The position numbers and the translations under genes were made by a program. Below the pieces are notes generated by a model, which saw nothing but the letters and a program-made list of their open reading frames with translations, did not search any database and was not told where the DNA came from. Below, one piece after another: positions 26,140 through 38,751 of a stretch of 64,000 nucleotides of DNA. Each line of letters opens with the position of its first letter. The first letter of the stretch is position 1. This DNA is from Lasiosphaeria ovina (lineage: Eukaryota; Ascomycota; Sordariomycetes; Sordariales; Lasiosphaeriaceae), in contig JAULSN010000005.1 in the NCBI GenBank assembly GCA_033439765.1, forward strand, positions 2,743,001 through 2,807,000, read 5' to 3'.

Positions 26140-26397
26140 CGGAGCCTCGGGCCAAAAGTGGTTGACACTTTCCTGGACTAGCCTTACGTAAGGACAGTGC
26201 TTAAGAAGCACCCTCACCACTAGAGCTTTAGGGACTCACTGCTGAATTCTAGCGCTCAAGCCCCTAAGCGCTAACGGTCTAGGCTGTTTTTTTAGCGAAC
26301 GGCTTACACATAATCAATAGTAGTGTTGCAGTTTGAGCACTGTTCTTGCGTAAGGCTAGTCCAGGAAAGTGTCAACCACTTTTGGCCCGAGGCCCCG
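26140..26397. mobile_element. 258-bp MITE, Tc1/mariner-type (TA target site)
   Basis: Two inverted arms, 26138-26201 and 26336-26399, match over 64 bp with only three differences. The perfect core begins GCCTCGGGCCAAAAGTGGTT and is 46 bp long. Each arm is bounded by TA, as expected for the TA target duplication of Tc1/mariner-superfamily elements, so the element proper is 26140-26397 starting with CGG. The 134-bp centre has no ORF but has further small palindromes (TAGCGCT...AGCGCTA). It is non-autonomous, so a transposase must be supplied elsewhere. The near identity of the arms suggests recent activity and no RIP damage. Confidence 0.9.
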
Positions 26398-26399
26398 TA

Positions 26400-29300
26400 T
26401 CTTGCTGCTTTTTGTCCTGTTCGAGGCTAGTTGGCCCCGCTCAAAGTCCAAGTCAGTCAAGGTCAGGTCAGTTCAGTTCCTGAACTTCAACTCCGACCAC
26501 CAAGACTTTTGGTTCTTATTACCTAGTATGGAGTACGGAGTACGGATATCGGGTAATAAGCGCGACGTCTAGTGAAAAAAAAACTGGGGATGTGGAGATA
26601 GGAAATGGGAGACAGCGCGCGCCCGGAAAATGTCGTTTGTGTTTAACGAACAGGAGTTCCCGGCCGGGCGGCGGCCCCCCAATTCGGCCTGCTCCCAGGC
26701 CTGGCCCGTCCGTTTGCTGTTGCCCGCTTTATTTTGCTTTGCTTTGCTTTGCTTTACTTTTTGCCTTTGCATTGAAGTCGGTATCTTTTTTTTTTCACTA
26801 GTAAGAGCTAGTGTACCAAAGGTTGACGTTCTGAGGCTCGCCGCCGTTCGTTGTCATGCTGTTGGCGGCGCTATCCGGAATTTTGGGTGTATCCTATTCC
26901 TTTTCTAAATTTGAACCCGCTGGGTGGCTGGTCATTCGCTAGGGCGGGCTGGCTGCGTGTTCCACCGAGCGATCACCAGTGAGGAGAGAAGATCGTGTTT
27001 TGCTTTTTACCTTACCTTAGATCTGGCCTTGGCTTGGCCTGTGCTGTTGCCAACACCGATCTCTCGGCATCGACAGGACAAAAAAAAGCAAAGAAAAGGC
27101 CTCCCCTCCCCCCAAACAAAAGTCAGCTCGCTCGCTCGGCCGGCTCGGCCAGGGGCAAACCGATCGATGGGGCCCCGAATACGGAAGTGGGTTCGTTCGT
27201 TACACCGAGTAAAAGCTTAAAGCCTCTTGAACCGGTCTAGACGCTAGGCCGAATAAACTAGCCAGCAAGGGCATCGTCCGAGACAAACCAGTAGCGTCTA
27301 TTGTCTAGAACCGGAATCTCCATGGCCCGTCTTACCTTACAGCACGTCTACGGAGGCTGCACAAGACGAGTATCCGTAGCAAACAAGTTTATCGGCCAGA
27401 CAGCTCGATAAGGGCTTGACACCCAATCCAGGCAATCGAGGCTGGCTTGGGTAGTTCCGTGAAACGTCATTGTCTCCGGCATTTGTTGCAGAGAACAACG
27501 TTTGGTTGGAGTCCGGCCAAGTGCTAATCGTTAATTGGCTGCAGCTCCTTCCTTACGGCAGCAGGCCGTGATATGTAATCAGTACCGACAACACCAGGCT
27601 CGACTTGTTTATGCCCCTTTGGCTCGCTGCGACTGTCACGGTGAATGGGATGCGATAGTCGGTCCCATTGGCTCGGTAGAGCATCAACTTCAATCGTCAT
27701 GACCTAACCATGTTGTATCAAGAACGGTTCTTGCTGAGGAGGAATCGAGCTTCATTTACCCAGGCCAGGATTCCCCAGATTCCTCAAGCCCTTGGGACGG
27801 TAAAATAAAGCAACCTGGACCCATGTGCCGTGGTTGGCATTGTTTTTAGCAAGCCCCTGTTATAGCCTCAGCGCCCGGCCTAGAACCCCACACTCAAACC
27901 CAATTCGCGGATGGGCTGGTTCTCTTACCTTTTCATTTCACTTCCCGCGCTTGTGCATAACGACGGTACGATTATTGCATGCGTCTATGTGGTGCGCAGG
28001 GCAGCTGAAGAGAGCATACAGAGGTCAGAAGCTGGCTACTGTAACTTCCTTACCTCGTAGACCGTCCGGATACCTTGGTTCGCAAGTAGCCACCGCGCCT
28101 CTACAAGCGGGGGGAAGGGGGGACGGAGGCAGCTCGTGACAAGAAACGTCCCGTCCGTCTATCGATGGCGATTTGACGGACGCGTGGTGTGCTGCACGAC
28201 CAGAAACTTCAGACGACCGGTTCTTCCAATGCCATTGTGGCGTTTTTCTCCATGTCGCACCGCCGAGCGTCAAAAGGGTTTGAATGGGTTCCCTCGTGCA
28301 ACTCAGGCATGTGCGCCGCGACGACGGGAAGTGTGGTGTTTTTGCGGGGAAGGGCAACGACGGCCGGCCGAAATAGGAACTGCATGAAGTCTGGGGTAAG
28401 GGAGAGATTTCCGTTTGCTCTGTTGGAGCTCACAAAAGCAGGAGCCAGGAGACAGCACAGCGGGTGCGGGACGGCTCGACTGCCGGGCTGGCTGGCTCTG
28501 GAGAAGAGAGGACCGTGGCATCCCTTCATCTGGAGAAGGTTGCGATCAATGGGGAGTTGGCTCGAGCGCGCCAAGAAGGGATTGATTCTCGAGCATGTCG
28601 CAACCTCTTTCGCAACCTATCTACGGTAGTCGTAGTATCGGGGCGTGGGAACGGGAAGTGCAAAGAGAAAGGGTCCAGCCAGCCACGTTCCCCGCTCACC
28701 GCCGTGTCGATGGCGGCGAGTTCATGCCTGGCCCATTGACCCTGGGCGGGGAGAGGTGAAGCCGTCGTGACATCGTGTCGCTTCTGTTCCGATGGCCGCG
28801 GCTGGCGGGGGAAGGTCCATCCATCGCAGGCTGGCGCTGGCGCTGGCGCATTGGCTACGAGAGGGCGCACATGATGTTGAGACGGCAGAGAATGGAACGC
28901 ATGGACTGATTAGAGCATGTAGAGCACGTTGGGCCTTCTCCATCTGCCCAAGCAGCCCACAGAGTGCAGTCGGTCAATCCAATACCTTACGGCTCGCAGA
29001 GCTGCTGCAAGTTTGCAAATCAATTGGATTGAACGAACCTGGAGGTGTGGCAATTTCGAGCACGGAATCAGAGTGTGGGGTAGGTGGGTACTTCGTACTT
29101 ACAGTGCACACAGCGCAGTATTTCAGCCCGTAGTTGCCTTAACAGGCCGAGCGGGCAGTGTGCAGCGTATCCCGTACTTAGTAGGCAAGAGCACGCTCCT
29201 ATCACCACCACCTCGTCCTGAAATCGTTCTATTTCGGCATCGTCGCGGGCCTGGAAGGGGTTGGTGAGGTTCGTGTGGGGAAAAAACCGATGCAGACACG

Positions 29301-32300
29301 GCTCGTAGTGTGACCAGCCATCAAATCCTGCAGTTTTAGTATGTCTCTTTTCCCTTTTCTCCCTGCAAAATTTTTCACCCCAACGCTTTGCGAGCTGCGG
29401 TGACTCCGCACGTCGATTCGAACTCGCCGGCGGCCAGACTAGTTGTTTGTCGGTGTGCTGGGATTGCTTGCACCTTGCCATGGCATGGCGGCCGCGCCGG
29501 GCCGAGGACGCAGCATGCCCACGCCCCAAACTCGCACGACAGAAGCCGTTGAGCGCGGCAACGGGAGCGAGCGAGCGCTGCGGCTGGCGGCGCCTAGGCG
29601 GCAAAACAAGACAACCTAAGTTGGGTTGGGTCGATTGTGTCGTCCTTTTGCCGGGTTCCCAGCTTCTGCGCTTTACCGGCGCAGTCTCCAGTGTCTGCGC
29701 AGGCGCGGCTTCCGTGTTTCCATGATCAGTGGTGATCCGCGTCTGGGTAAAAGAAGTCTGCCGTCGCAGAGATATCAAGCATGGACGTGATCCGGATGGC
29801 AAGTGTCTGTGCGCAAAAGATGGTGGTGTGCTGCCGTGGCCGCCGATAGGCTGCCCAGTTGGGCCGGCCAATCAGAGCACTCTCGCTCGACAAGATGCCG
29901 TGCCGTCTTGAACGACGGCGGGGTGGACAGGGTGGGGTTTCCTGGACGACATGGATAGGCGTAAATTTCTGGCCGCGTACTCTGTAGGCGGACGGCCGCC
30001 GCCGGGAGACGGACCAGGTCGGTCGATGGACGATTCATACCTTACCTAGCTACTACGTACAGTAGTGGAGAGATATGGACGGCATAGAAATCCTGAATAA
30101 GTGGAAACCCGACTAGCAACCTACGGATACTGCAATCCAGTTCTAGACCAAGCGGGGCCGCGGCCGGTGAGCTGGCATCGGATGATGGCGACTTCCTCAA
30201 CGGGCCGCCGGGAGCACCTGCGTCACGTCTCCACGACTCGGGGTGAGACAGACCACTATTGCCTTGCATACCTTAGTTCTTCTTCAACGTGCTCGCAGCC
30301 TACGGGCAGTCCACTTCTGCCGAGCAAGGCACCGGAAAATAGCGAGCCAGCGCGGCAGCGTCAATGCAGGGGTCTCTGTCGTGCTTCAGAACCTCTGAAC
30401 GACTGCATGGCTTGCGCGACTGCCCCATTCCCTGATTGGGAAGACACAAGTGCCAGAAGCGGCACTGGGGTCGTCGTGAGCATCGATGGTGACACGGCCC
30501 CGCCTACCTACCCTCGTGTGCGGAAAAAGATGATCGGGTCAACGTCTTGAATGGAGTGGGGTAGCAAAGGTAAAGTGGTTGCATGGAACAGCGTGGAGCT
30601 CAGGGCATAGCATGGCTTGCGCCTGGCACCTGCCATCGCGCTTGCCATCCACCTCGACCGAGTACCAGTGGCCTGGATGCTGGACATAGTGCCAGCCCTT
30701 TTGTCCGCAAACCGGTCGATTTATAATCTCTTACCAAGTTCAACTGCCACGACCGGGAGACGCAGGAGATGGATGTCCCCGCACGGGGACTCTCTATACT
30801 CCCAGTCCCTATCAGGCATGCCGAATTTGCTATATCGGGAACTGAAATCCCAACATAGATCTCCAGGCGGCTGGACCGTTCAGTCCGTATGGTAGGTAAG
30901 ATAGTTGACGGTGCTCTGCTTCTTACTTTTACACTACCCATCTACCCCTTCAGACCAGCCTAAGGTATCTCGAATTCTTATCCTTAATCTGTTCCATAAA
31001 CTCTCGCGGTGTGAGGTGCGATAGCGCGACAGGGCCAAGATAAAAGGAGGGGGAGGGGCAAGGCTGGAAAGGAACGACTCCGATGCATTTTGCTCGGTCC
31101 TTGCCGCATAGACGGAAACTCAAGAAGGGACGAAATGAAAACTCTCCAATCGGCTAGCGGGGCATTGAAAACGTGGAAAATGGACGACTGGCAAGGTTTA
31201 TTAGGGTCGACTAAGACAGCAGACCTGGCCTTTGGACGCTAGGGTTTCTTAGCCAGATCCCAAGATGGCAACGGGAGATTGCCGCAGCCGAGTCGACGTC
31301 AACCTTAGCGAGGGCGGAAAAAGCAATGTCTCCCGCACTGCAACTCCGACCGCAAGTTGCACCCAGCTCCCCCGCAAACTGAAGGGTCCTGAGGCCCGTG
31401 CGGGTGGCTTTGCAGGGCGGCAGGAGCAGGCCATCATGTCACTGGAGCTGGCAAGCAGTAGCCACGCAGGTTGCATGGCAAGAGGCAAGGAAAAGAGGTA
31501 AAGACTAAAGAAAACCCCTCAAGTACCGCCGATCCATGGCCTATCTTAAATACATATGCCTACTTCGTCGGTGGCAGACTGCGTCCTGCTGCTGATTTGC
31601 CAAATGACTGCAGCATTTCTTATTCCGCAGTGTGAAGAGTGCCTCGCCGTGGATTTGATAACTACCGAAGTTGTGGCTGGCTTACCCCCTGTTGTGGCTC
31701 CGTCCGACCGCGCTGCCTGCCCCTCCCCCACATTTCGAAACCACTCGCGCTCGCAAGAGGTTTTGCCCAGTGGCAGCGAACCTTGTGCGGCTCGAGTTTG
31801 GTTCTCGTCAACATCTAGACAACTCTGTTGCTATTTCCCAACACGACTCCGCAACCCCAGGCCGCCTTGACTGCAGCATGAAGCACGAGGTTCCCCTAAA
31901 AGGCCAGATCAAGCCACCGCTGCAACGTCCTGACAAGATAGTTTTTTCTGGTTTGCATATCGACCAACATGGGCGAGCCAGAGGCAACATCTTGCAGTCA
32001 TCTTGCTGCAGTTCGTCGCATCTCGGGCCAGCAGTTCGTCAGACTGCATGAGCGGAGCCCAGGTCCTGCAGAGCACTGACGCACCGGAGCTGGAATGTTT
32101 GCGCTTCCTTGCTTCGAGGGCCCCCTTCACAACCGTTTCCATTGCCTCCAACTCCACATAGTTCGTGACGAACAGAGCAGCACCACCTGGCCAGCCACGA
32201 GCAGACCTCAGCATCATGCGAACAAGAAGACGGCTCGCCGGTGGAGAACTGCTGCACTGCGGAACCGACTACACCGCCGCACAGGCCGATCAAGTCGGGG

Positions 32301-35300
32301 TTTGGAGTCTAGAGTCTGGTTGTATCGTACTAAGGTTAGGTTCATCGTCGACGCAAGTAAGGCCTCCTCGTGCAGGCGTTCCTTGGTGTATCACTTGCAG
32401 CCGCGAGGGTGTCGTGCATCGCAGAGTTTGCAAGAGCGGCCGAGTAGTTACGCAATCTCCCGCCTCTTTCTCTCTCCTTCTATCTAACGATATGACAGCG
32501 CTGATATCTGTCAATCCGTGCGGGGAACTTGCATGCTGTATACGTAAAATACTGCGGGCTAAGGACGACGCTGTCTCTACACAGAGTACGAATACGGACA
32601 GGCACTTACCTCACCCGTACTTATTAGGCCCGCCTGTTTGTGGCCCAGACTAGAGCGAAACCTAGACTTACTCATCATGGGAACAAACAACGGCACCTCG
32701 CCCCACTCTGAAGGAGAACCAGTGTTGGAAGGTGGACATTCTCCGTCATTTGCTAAGCGGCCAATTCTTCAAATAACATCCTTCCATTCAAGGGCTTGCC
32801 ACATTGGCCCCCAACTGCAACAAGAATCCCCAGCGGCGTCTCTCTGCCGATAGCGCACGTTTCGAGACGACTTCCATTTGTCTGATTGTCTCCATCCAGC
32901 GTCGCGGTATCTCGTAAAGGGACCCGGCGCTCTTAGGAAGGCGTGGCACAAAGTCGGTTGGGAACAATCGAGATGCATCTTGGTCCCAACTCAATGATCA
33001 AAACGGCTGTGTCTGGGCGTACACTCGGACACCACAACGACGATCCTGCAGGGATAAAACGTGGCTGCACGTGGAAGATGAAGATGCAAACCAGTGTTCT
33101 GGCCTGGCGACGTTCAGCCGTGCCGGCCAGCCAATCGCAGGGCGTGGCTTACATCACTTGATCTGAAACGGGGTCGAAACACCCCACCTTTTACGGATCG
33201 ACGCATCCACGGCTCTTGATGACGACTGAGATGATTTGCTCGTTATTGTCTGAGAGTCTGCATCTCAGCGTCTGAGCTCACACGAAAGTCAATTCAGCGC
33301 CTCACCCGCGCACCCTCCTGCAATTCTCCGCCTACATGACAGTGTCGTTCCGCAACCCCAATGCGGCCTAAATGGGCTTGCTTCGTGTTTCAGACAACAA
33401 CGCCCCATCATCGACAATACGGGATTTTGGGTGAATGCATCTCAGTATCGTGTCGTCGCGTGGCCTTTACAGAATTCACTCTGGCGCCAATGTTACTGCG
33501 CCGCCCGACGCGGTAGCCGACCAAGAATTGTCGAGGTACTATGTATGTGTTTTGCTGACGAGGAAAGTGACTGCGGATTGCTTCTTTGAGCCATCTGACA
33601 AGAGATCGGTCTTGCTTTAAGCTAAACGTGCAGATGCCATAGCCTATATGTAATGTCACATTATATCTGTACACTGACTGCACACTGCACACAGACCAGC
33701 AGTTCGCACCCGATCGACTGGGCAACAGAATACCGCAATGCGTTTTCGCTCACCTGACGCGAACAATTTTCAAGACCAGGTGTCCGTTGAAATTTATTCA
33801 CTAAGACAATGGGCTTCGAGACGAATTGAAGGAAGCAGCTTGCCTCATACGCAAGGGAAGTCTATAATCAATCATGTTGACGTTTTATATAATCTCCGGC
33901 TCTGGATACATACAAAATACATACAGTACGTAAATGTAAGTTGCCGAGCGCTGTGGGTCAGGTACGGATACAAGTGGAGTACGGGTTATATTCCATAGCT
34001 GACCCCAAATTCCCACGGGCCCCACCCAAGCTATCTTTCCTCTCAACATCACAACGGAACTTTCGGAGCACGGCTACGGATGTCGGAGCACTCCGCAGAG
34101 CCTGGAGATTATCGCCTGCGCTTGTCTTCTAGGGCTGAGGGATCGCATCAGTTTTGCATAACGAGATTTCGACTTCCAGTCGCGCCTTTACCCAATTGCC
34201 CGCGACGCGCTTGATTGGCGGTGGCCCTTATTGCCTTCTTTAACAGCACAGCTCATCATCCAGCCACAACTTTCAGGCCACCCTGCATTCAGCAGCCTGC
34301 AAGCTGACGGGTATGCAGGTACAGAACAGTCTGACCCACAACGCCATTGTCCAATCTGCGCCTTGATTCTGCGTCGCTGTGGTCTCCGGATTGCCTCGCT
34401 GGACCACTTTAAATTCATTGATAACTTCCGCGGTTGAAGGACAACTCCAGACCAAGAGTCACGCCGTCAATGGCGGCGCTCGCTTGTCGAAATTTGCCGG
34501 CCGTCTTCAACCAGGAAATTGGCAACTGTGGCCCTGGGACAAATTCTAATAAAAGCTTGTCGATCCGGCACAACGGCGGCAGTCGGCCAGCCCATAGCCC
34601 TGGACAGCCCAAGGCTAGGTGCTAATATCCTCCTGAAACTGACGCGCAGGCGCACGGTGGTTGCTCTTCCGTGAATGGACTGGCCTCGCCGCTCCCGCAC
34701 TTATCGCCAGTCAAGTCTCCGGCAGGCAAACACACACGCCACTTCTCATTTGTCAATTGTTTGGCAGGCCCAGCCAATATTTCCGGGTCCAAGGAAGGGC
34801 TTCCTTGCTAATACCGTGTATTGTATCGACAACCCCAGATGAACATCACCACTCCAAGCTCAGGCGATATGAAATGCGTGGAAGTGATCTACAGGGGTCG
34901 CTGCTGACATCAAACCCTCATGGCGAAACATACCTGGAAAGTATGCTTTCTGGCAAGGACATCGACGGGCTTCCAGCAAACAGCTATTCTAAGTTTGGAG
35001 TTCTCGTTGACACTGAACAGCTCCTGTACTCTCCAGGTTGTCGTCTTATCATTCGAGAGACACGCAAATCTCAGCCCCGGCAAGACGCTTTCCTTAAATC
35101 TATGGTGTATGTAGGCCGGTACGTAATACGAATGACGGTAAACCGTCCTACCAAGAGACGCCCTCGCCGAAACATTACCGCCTTTGTCATTCAAGTGATG
35201 ACTCGGAAGGATTCCGTTCGCGACGGGCCTGTCAAGAAGAGGCTAGCTTTCACTAACGCCAGATCCAACCCCGGTCCCCGACAGTAATGACCCCCGTCGC

Positions 35301-36596
35301 CGTCCCGGAGTTGAGGAAACGGCGCGGCGCGCTGACAAGGTTATTACCGGGGTGCTGATGCCGGGTTTCAGAATAAGCACATCCGATGTGATACAGGCGC
35401 ACTTGGCCGGATTTGCTTTTTCTTCCTCCGCTTACCCCGGCCCTGACGAGAATCTGTGCCAAGGATGGGATGACGAAGACAGCGGAGAGCGGGGAGGGCA
35501 TATCGAAAGACGTCTCGCCTCCCATACAAAGCGTCTGATTCACACCTCGGACAGCCCCAGCTACCAGATAGGATATATATAGTGCGGCTCCGACCTGGGC
35601 AGGCTTGGGGGCGCTTAATCTCGCCGTCCTGGACACCCTGGGCGGTGGTTTATTCATCAACGCCGGCCGCCGGCACAGTCTGGGAGGAACCGGCCCTGGT
35701 TTGGTGCCCTGCGAGTGACACGGTGTTTCTCCGGCGTTTCCAAGAACACGGCGGAATCCGAAGCGAAGCCGCATCCAGTCCCGTGGCTGTAGATCTGTAT
35801 CACTAATAACAACAGTTGTGACGATGACAGTTACACTTGGCCCTCGCTGGAGCGCAAAAGTAGAGCCGGCGAGAAGGACCCTTGAGTTCTTGACCAAGGC
35901 TTCTACTATTTACGGGACATGGTGCACTGCTATCACAGTTATCTGAGGTGCATATCTCTCACAAGAGTGTCGGGTGTTCCATAGTATAGGTGCCCTAACG
36001 CCGTGGTGACAGGCCCTCCACCGTTGCAATCACCAATCCAACCCTCTGGGCAGACGCTAGGGTTGACAGCATTATAGCACGCTCAGTATGATCTATAGTG
36101 GCCGTTCCAGCCCCGGAAGCTCATTCTTGGGCCTGACCGGTGATACAAGCGAGCGACAAAAGAAGCGCGTTAGCAATAATCCGGAAGGGTATCATAATGA
36201 CTGTGACACAAGAAGACTCAGCACATCGCATCAAGAATCCATTGCCTTGTAGTAGTGTCTAGGGTTTTCTGGTTCATGTAACCCAGAAAACCGCGTGATT
36301 GCACCATCACGGCAGCTACGTACTGCGTATACCGAGCCTGCCCTGAACAACTTCTCGACATGCAGCAGCAACTGCCCAGGTCCTGTCAGCAGCCCCTTTC
36401 CCAGTCGAGGCAGAGAAGTGGGCTCCTGCATGGCTGATCACCGACACCCTGGCGACTGCAATGCTCCTGCCCTGCGAAAAGACTCCGAATAGCGACAGTT
36501 TTGTAAGCGAGCCTTCCCTAGTACTAACTAAAGCTCTTCAGGGAAAGTTTATCACAGTGAAGCGTTAAACAGGCAGGAAGCACCATCCCGGCTCCA
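26400..36596. other. Central part of the gene-poor island
   Basis: About 10 kb without a recognisable gene. A-rich and T-rich runs lie near 26570-26800, TTTGC repeats near 26732-26756, and scattered TACCTTACC motifs occur (about 27008, 30040). Open frames reach 267 codons (29068-29871, minus) and 208-214 codons (34661-35287 plus, 35253-35897 minus) but show mixed third positions, no domains and overlap on both strands. Decayed genes or long non-coding transcripts cannot be excluded. Confidence 0.4.
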
Positions 36597-37172
36597 CTAC
36601 AAGCAGTAGACTTCCAACTAGCTTGGCCAGCGTCCAGATTGCCCTTTCCCGGCAGACTTTATTAAAGTGCTGCGCGCAGCAATCACATATTGCGCAATAC
36701 TTACTTGACAGGACGGTCCCGACAGCAGCTGCGGGAAATCCTTAATGGTGACGCTGTGGCATCTCACGATAGTCACAATCTCGCCGTCTTCGTCCTGGCC
36801 TAGCCCTCCCCCTCCCCCCACCTGTCGGGCAAAACTCGCCCGAGTACGTAACATCCCCACCACACTTGATCTCGAGCTTTGCTTGCAGGCGAGCTTCATA
36901 TTCGGCCTAGCGGCTTTGATGGCAGCCAGCCCTGGAGCAAAACCGAGTTGGACGAGCCGTCGTGTCTGGTGGCGTGCGTCGCGACTCGACAGATCGTCGT
37001 CGGACGGCAATGCCATTGCGTTAAGTAAAACCAGAGTCAGCAGAGACGGGACCAGCAAAGAAACAAAATGGCGCTCGGCAGACTGGAACCTGGTAAATGT
37101 CTGGGAAGGGACGCATAAACCATTCCGGCTACCGAGGAACCGGCCAACAAAAACCCCCGTTATGATGCGCAT
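36597..37172 (-). CDS. Possible small secreted Cys-containing protein (exons uncertain)
   Basis: The minus frame from ATG 37172 contains a signal-peptide-like core (SLLVPSLLTLVLLNAMA) followed by SDDDLSSRDARHQTRR, like the pro-region of small secreted fungal proteins. The frame runs to a perfect donor GTAAGT at 36704, and a TAG acceptor at 36618 adds a six-residue end (LEVYCL) and stop at 36597. In a second frame, 36906-36825, after a CTAG acceptor, the stretch KLEIKCGGDVTYSGEFCPTG also looks protein-like, so the true exon set is unclear. The hydrophobic core is about 35 residues from the only in-frame ATG unless a short intron removes 37155-37097 or so. I do not recognise a family. It may be real, broken or coincidental. 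Confidence 0.3.
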
Positions 37173-38751
37173 TCCGCGGCCGAGATGACCAGCAGTTGTG
37201 TTCGGCTTCGCCCGACGTGGCCAGGGCAGGCCAAGCCTATGGATCTGGCGCTCTCGCCCATCACATCACGCCGGTCGCTCTCATCAGGCGGCCCGCATTC
37301 GTGTTTCGATTTGGACATGGAGACGAGAGACGCGATGCCCACCCAGCCCCACCAGAACCGAGATGGTGTATCCGTACGCAGCACGGAGTAGTGACAATCA
37401 CACAGAGTGGGAGGGCGAGTGGTTCGCGGGCTTATCGCACACTTCTTTTTTTACCCCTCCATGGCGATAAAGCGGTCAGCCCGGAAGGCGGTGCGGCCCC
37501 AAGGCCCAACGACTTTCCTGCGTCCGGGGAATCAAACGAAGATCCAACCAGCCAGTGAGAACGGAGATTGAAACAAGCCCCCTTCCAGGGCGCATCGCGA
37601 ATCACACTTGCACCGAACTGCGCGGCGATAAATATATGACCACTTTTAGATGTGGTGTGACTGCGCGCTCCTCCGGATCCGTTCCCCGGAGAAGGGCGGG
37701 CGCGCGGGCGGGCTACGTAAGCCCATACACTGGCAGTCAGGTAATCCTCGCAGATCAGGAACTTCGGTTTGCCCTCTTCTCTATAGTTGTGTTGCAACTT
37801 GAGGTGGCTCTTCTTTCCCGAGGGCCTCTTTCCCGATCTGGCATTTCGCGACCGCCTCGTCGCCCTCGCTGCCGGAAGGCCTCGACAGCCAATATCGCGC
37901 ATCCTCGTTCCACCGAAGGACCTCTGCAGCCCTTGTCGCCTTCTGCTTTTAGACGGGCCGTGAGATCATGAGGGGGCTCGACGAGCTCCCTCACGACTGC
38001 TCGGCTCTGTGCAGTGCAGTGCAGTCGCCCTCGTCCCGTCCCCAATACTCTCCCAGTAAGGGGGTCCCTACATACTTGGAGCGTCTCTTTCCTTTCTCAA
38101 CATCTTCTCTGAGAGAAATAACCCTATTCCGTTGCCACCAAGCCTATCGGAGAATAGTGCAGGAGCAGGTGACTTTGGCGAAGCTGTGCGTTGCAGGTTT
38201 AGGTGCCGGTGCAACCTGCCAAGGAGAAATATACTGAAAAACATCGCCTCCCCTGCAGCAGTTCGCCGCGAACGGACTTGTCATGTCCATATCGACATAC
38301 TCTGCAGTATTGGCGAAGCACACCTACCGACAGGTAGGCGGGAAAGCCGTCAAAGGGCTCTGTTTCGCTGCGATAGTCGCTGCGTCTCAATCTCATCAAT
38401 GTCACCATCATTCCGCACCTCGTTTCTAATCAGTCTCGTCACGGACGGTGATACCGCTGCAGCAGGAGCAGCGGCATCATCATCACAGAAGCAATCAGGA
38501 CACACGCAGATGAAGAGTGGTTGGCGATGCCCCTCGGACTGCCGTTACCATGAATCCTTCACGGTTACTCCGCACTGCTTGCTGTATGACATTGATATGT
38601 GCAGATCCGTACATTGAGCGGCCACCCTCTTATCACATTCTATCGGTCGACTTCGGAATCTGGCAGTCATTATGCATATCGCCGTAACAGGGTTAGCCAT
38701 GTAAACAACTCCTGACGGCCAAGAAGGGCCGCTAATAGTCTCCAACAACAT
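37173..38751. other. Gene-free part of the island
   Basis: No recognisable gene. Open frames of 96-161 codons on both strands lack domains. A pyrimidine-rich segment at 38040-38100 resembles a promoter or leader, but no convincing start and coding sequence follow it. Confidence 0.35.

Noticed and set aside
27234..27297. TCTAGACGCTA / TAGCGTCTA inverted pair
   Set aside because: Only about 9 bp per arm, no target duplication; not a convincing element.
29068..29871. 267-codon minus-strand ORF
   Set aside because: Arg/Pro/Ser-rich with no recognisable motif and no coding bias; kept only as part of the gene-poor description.
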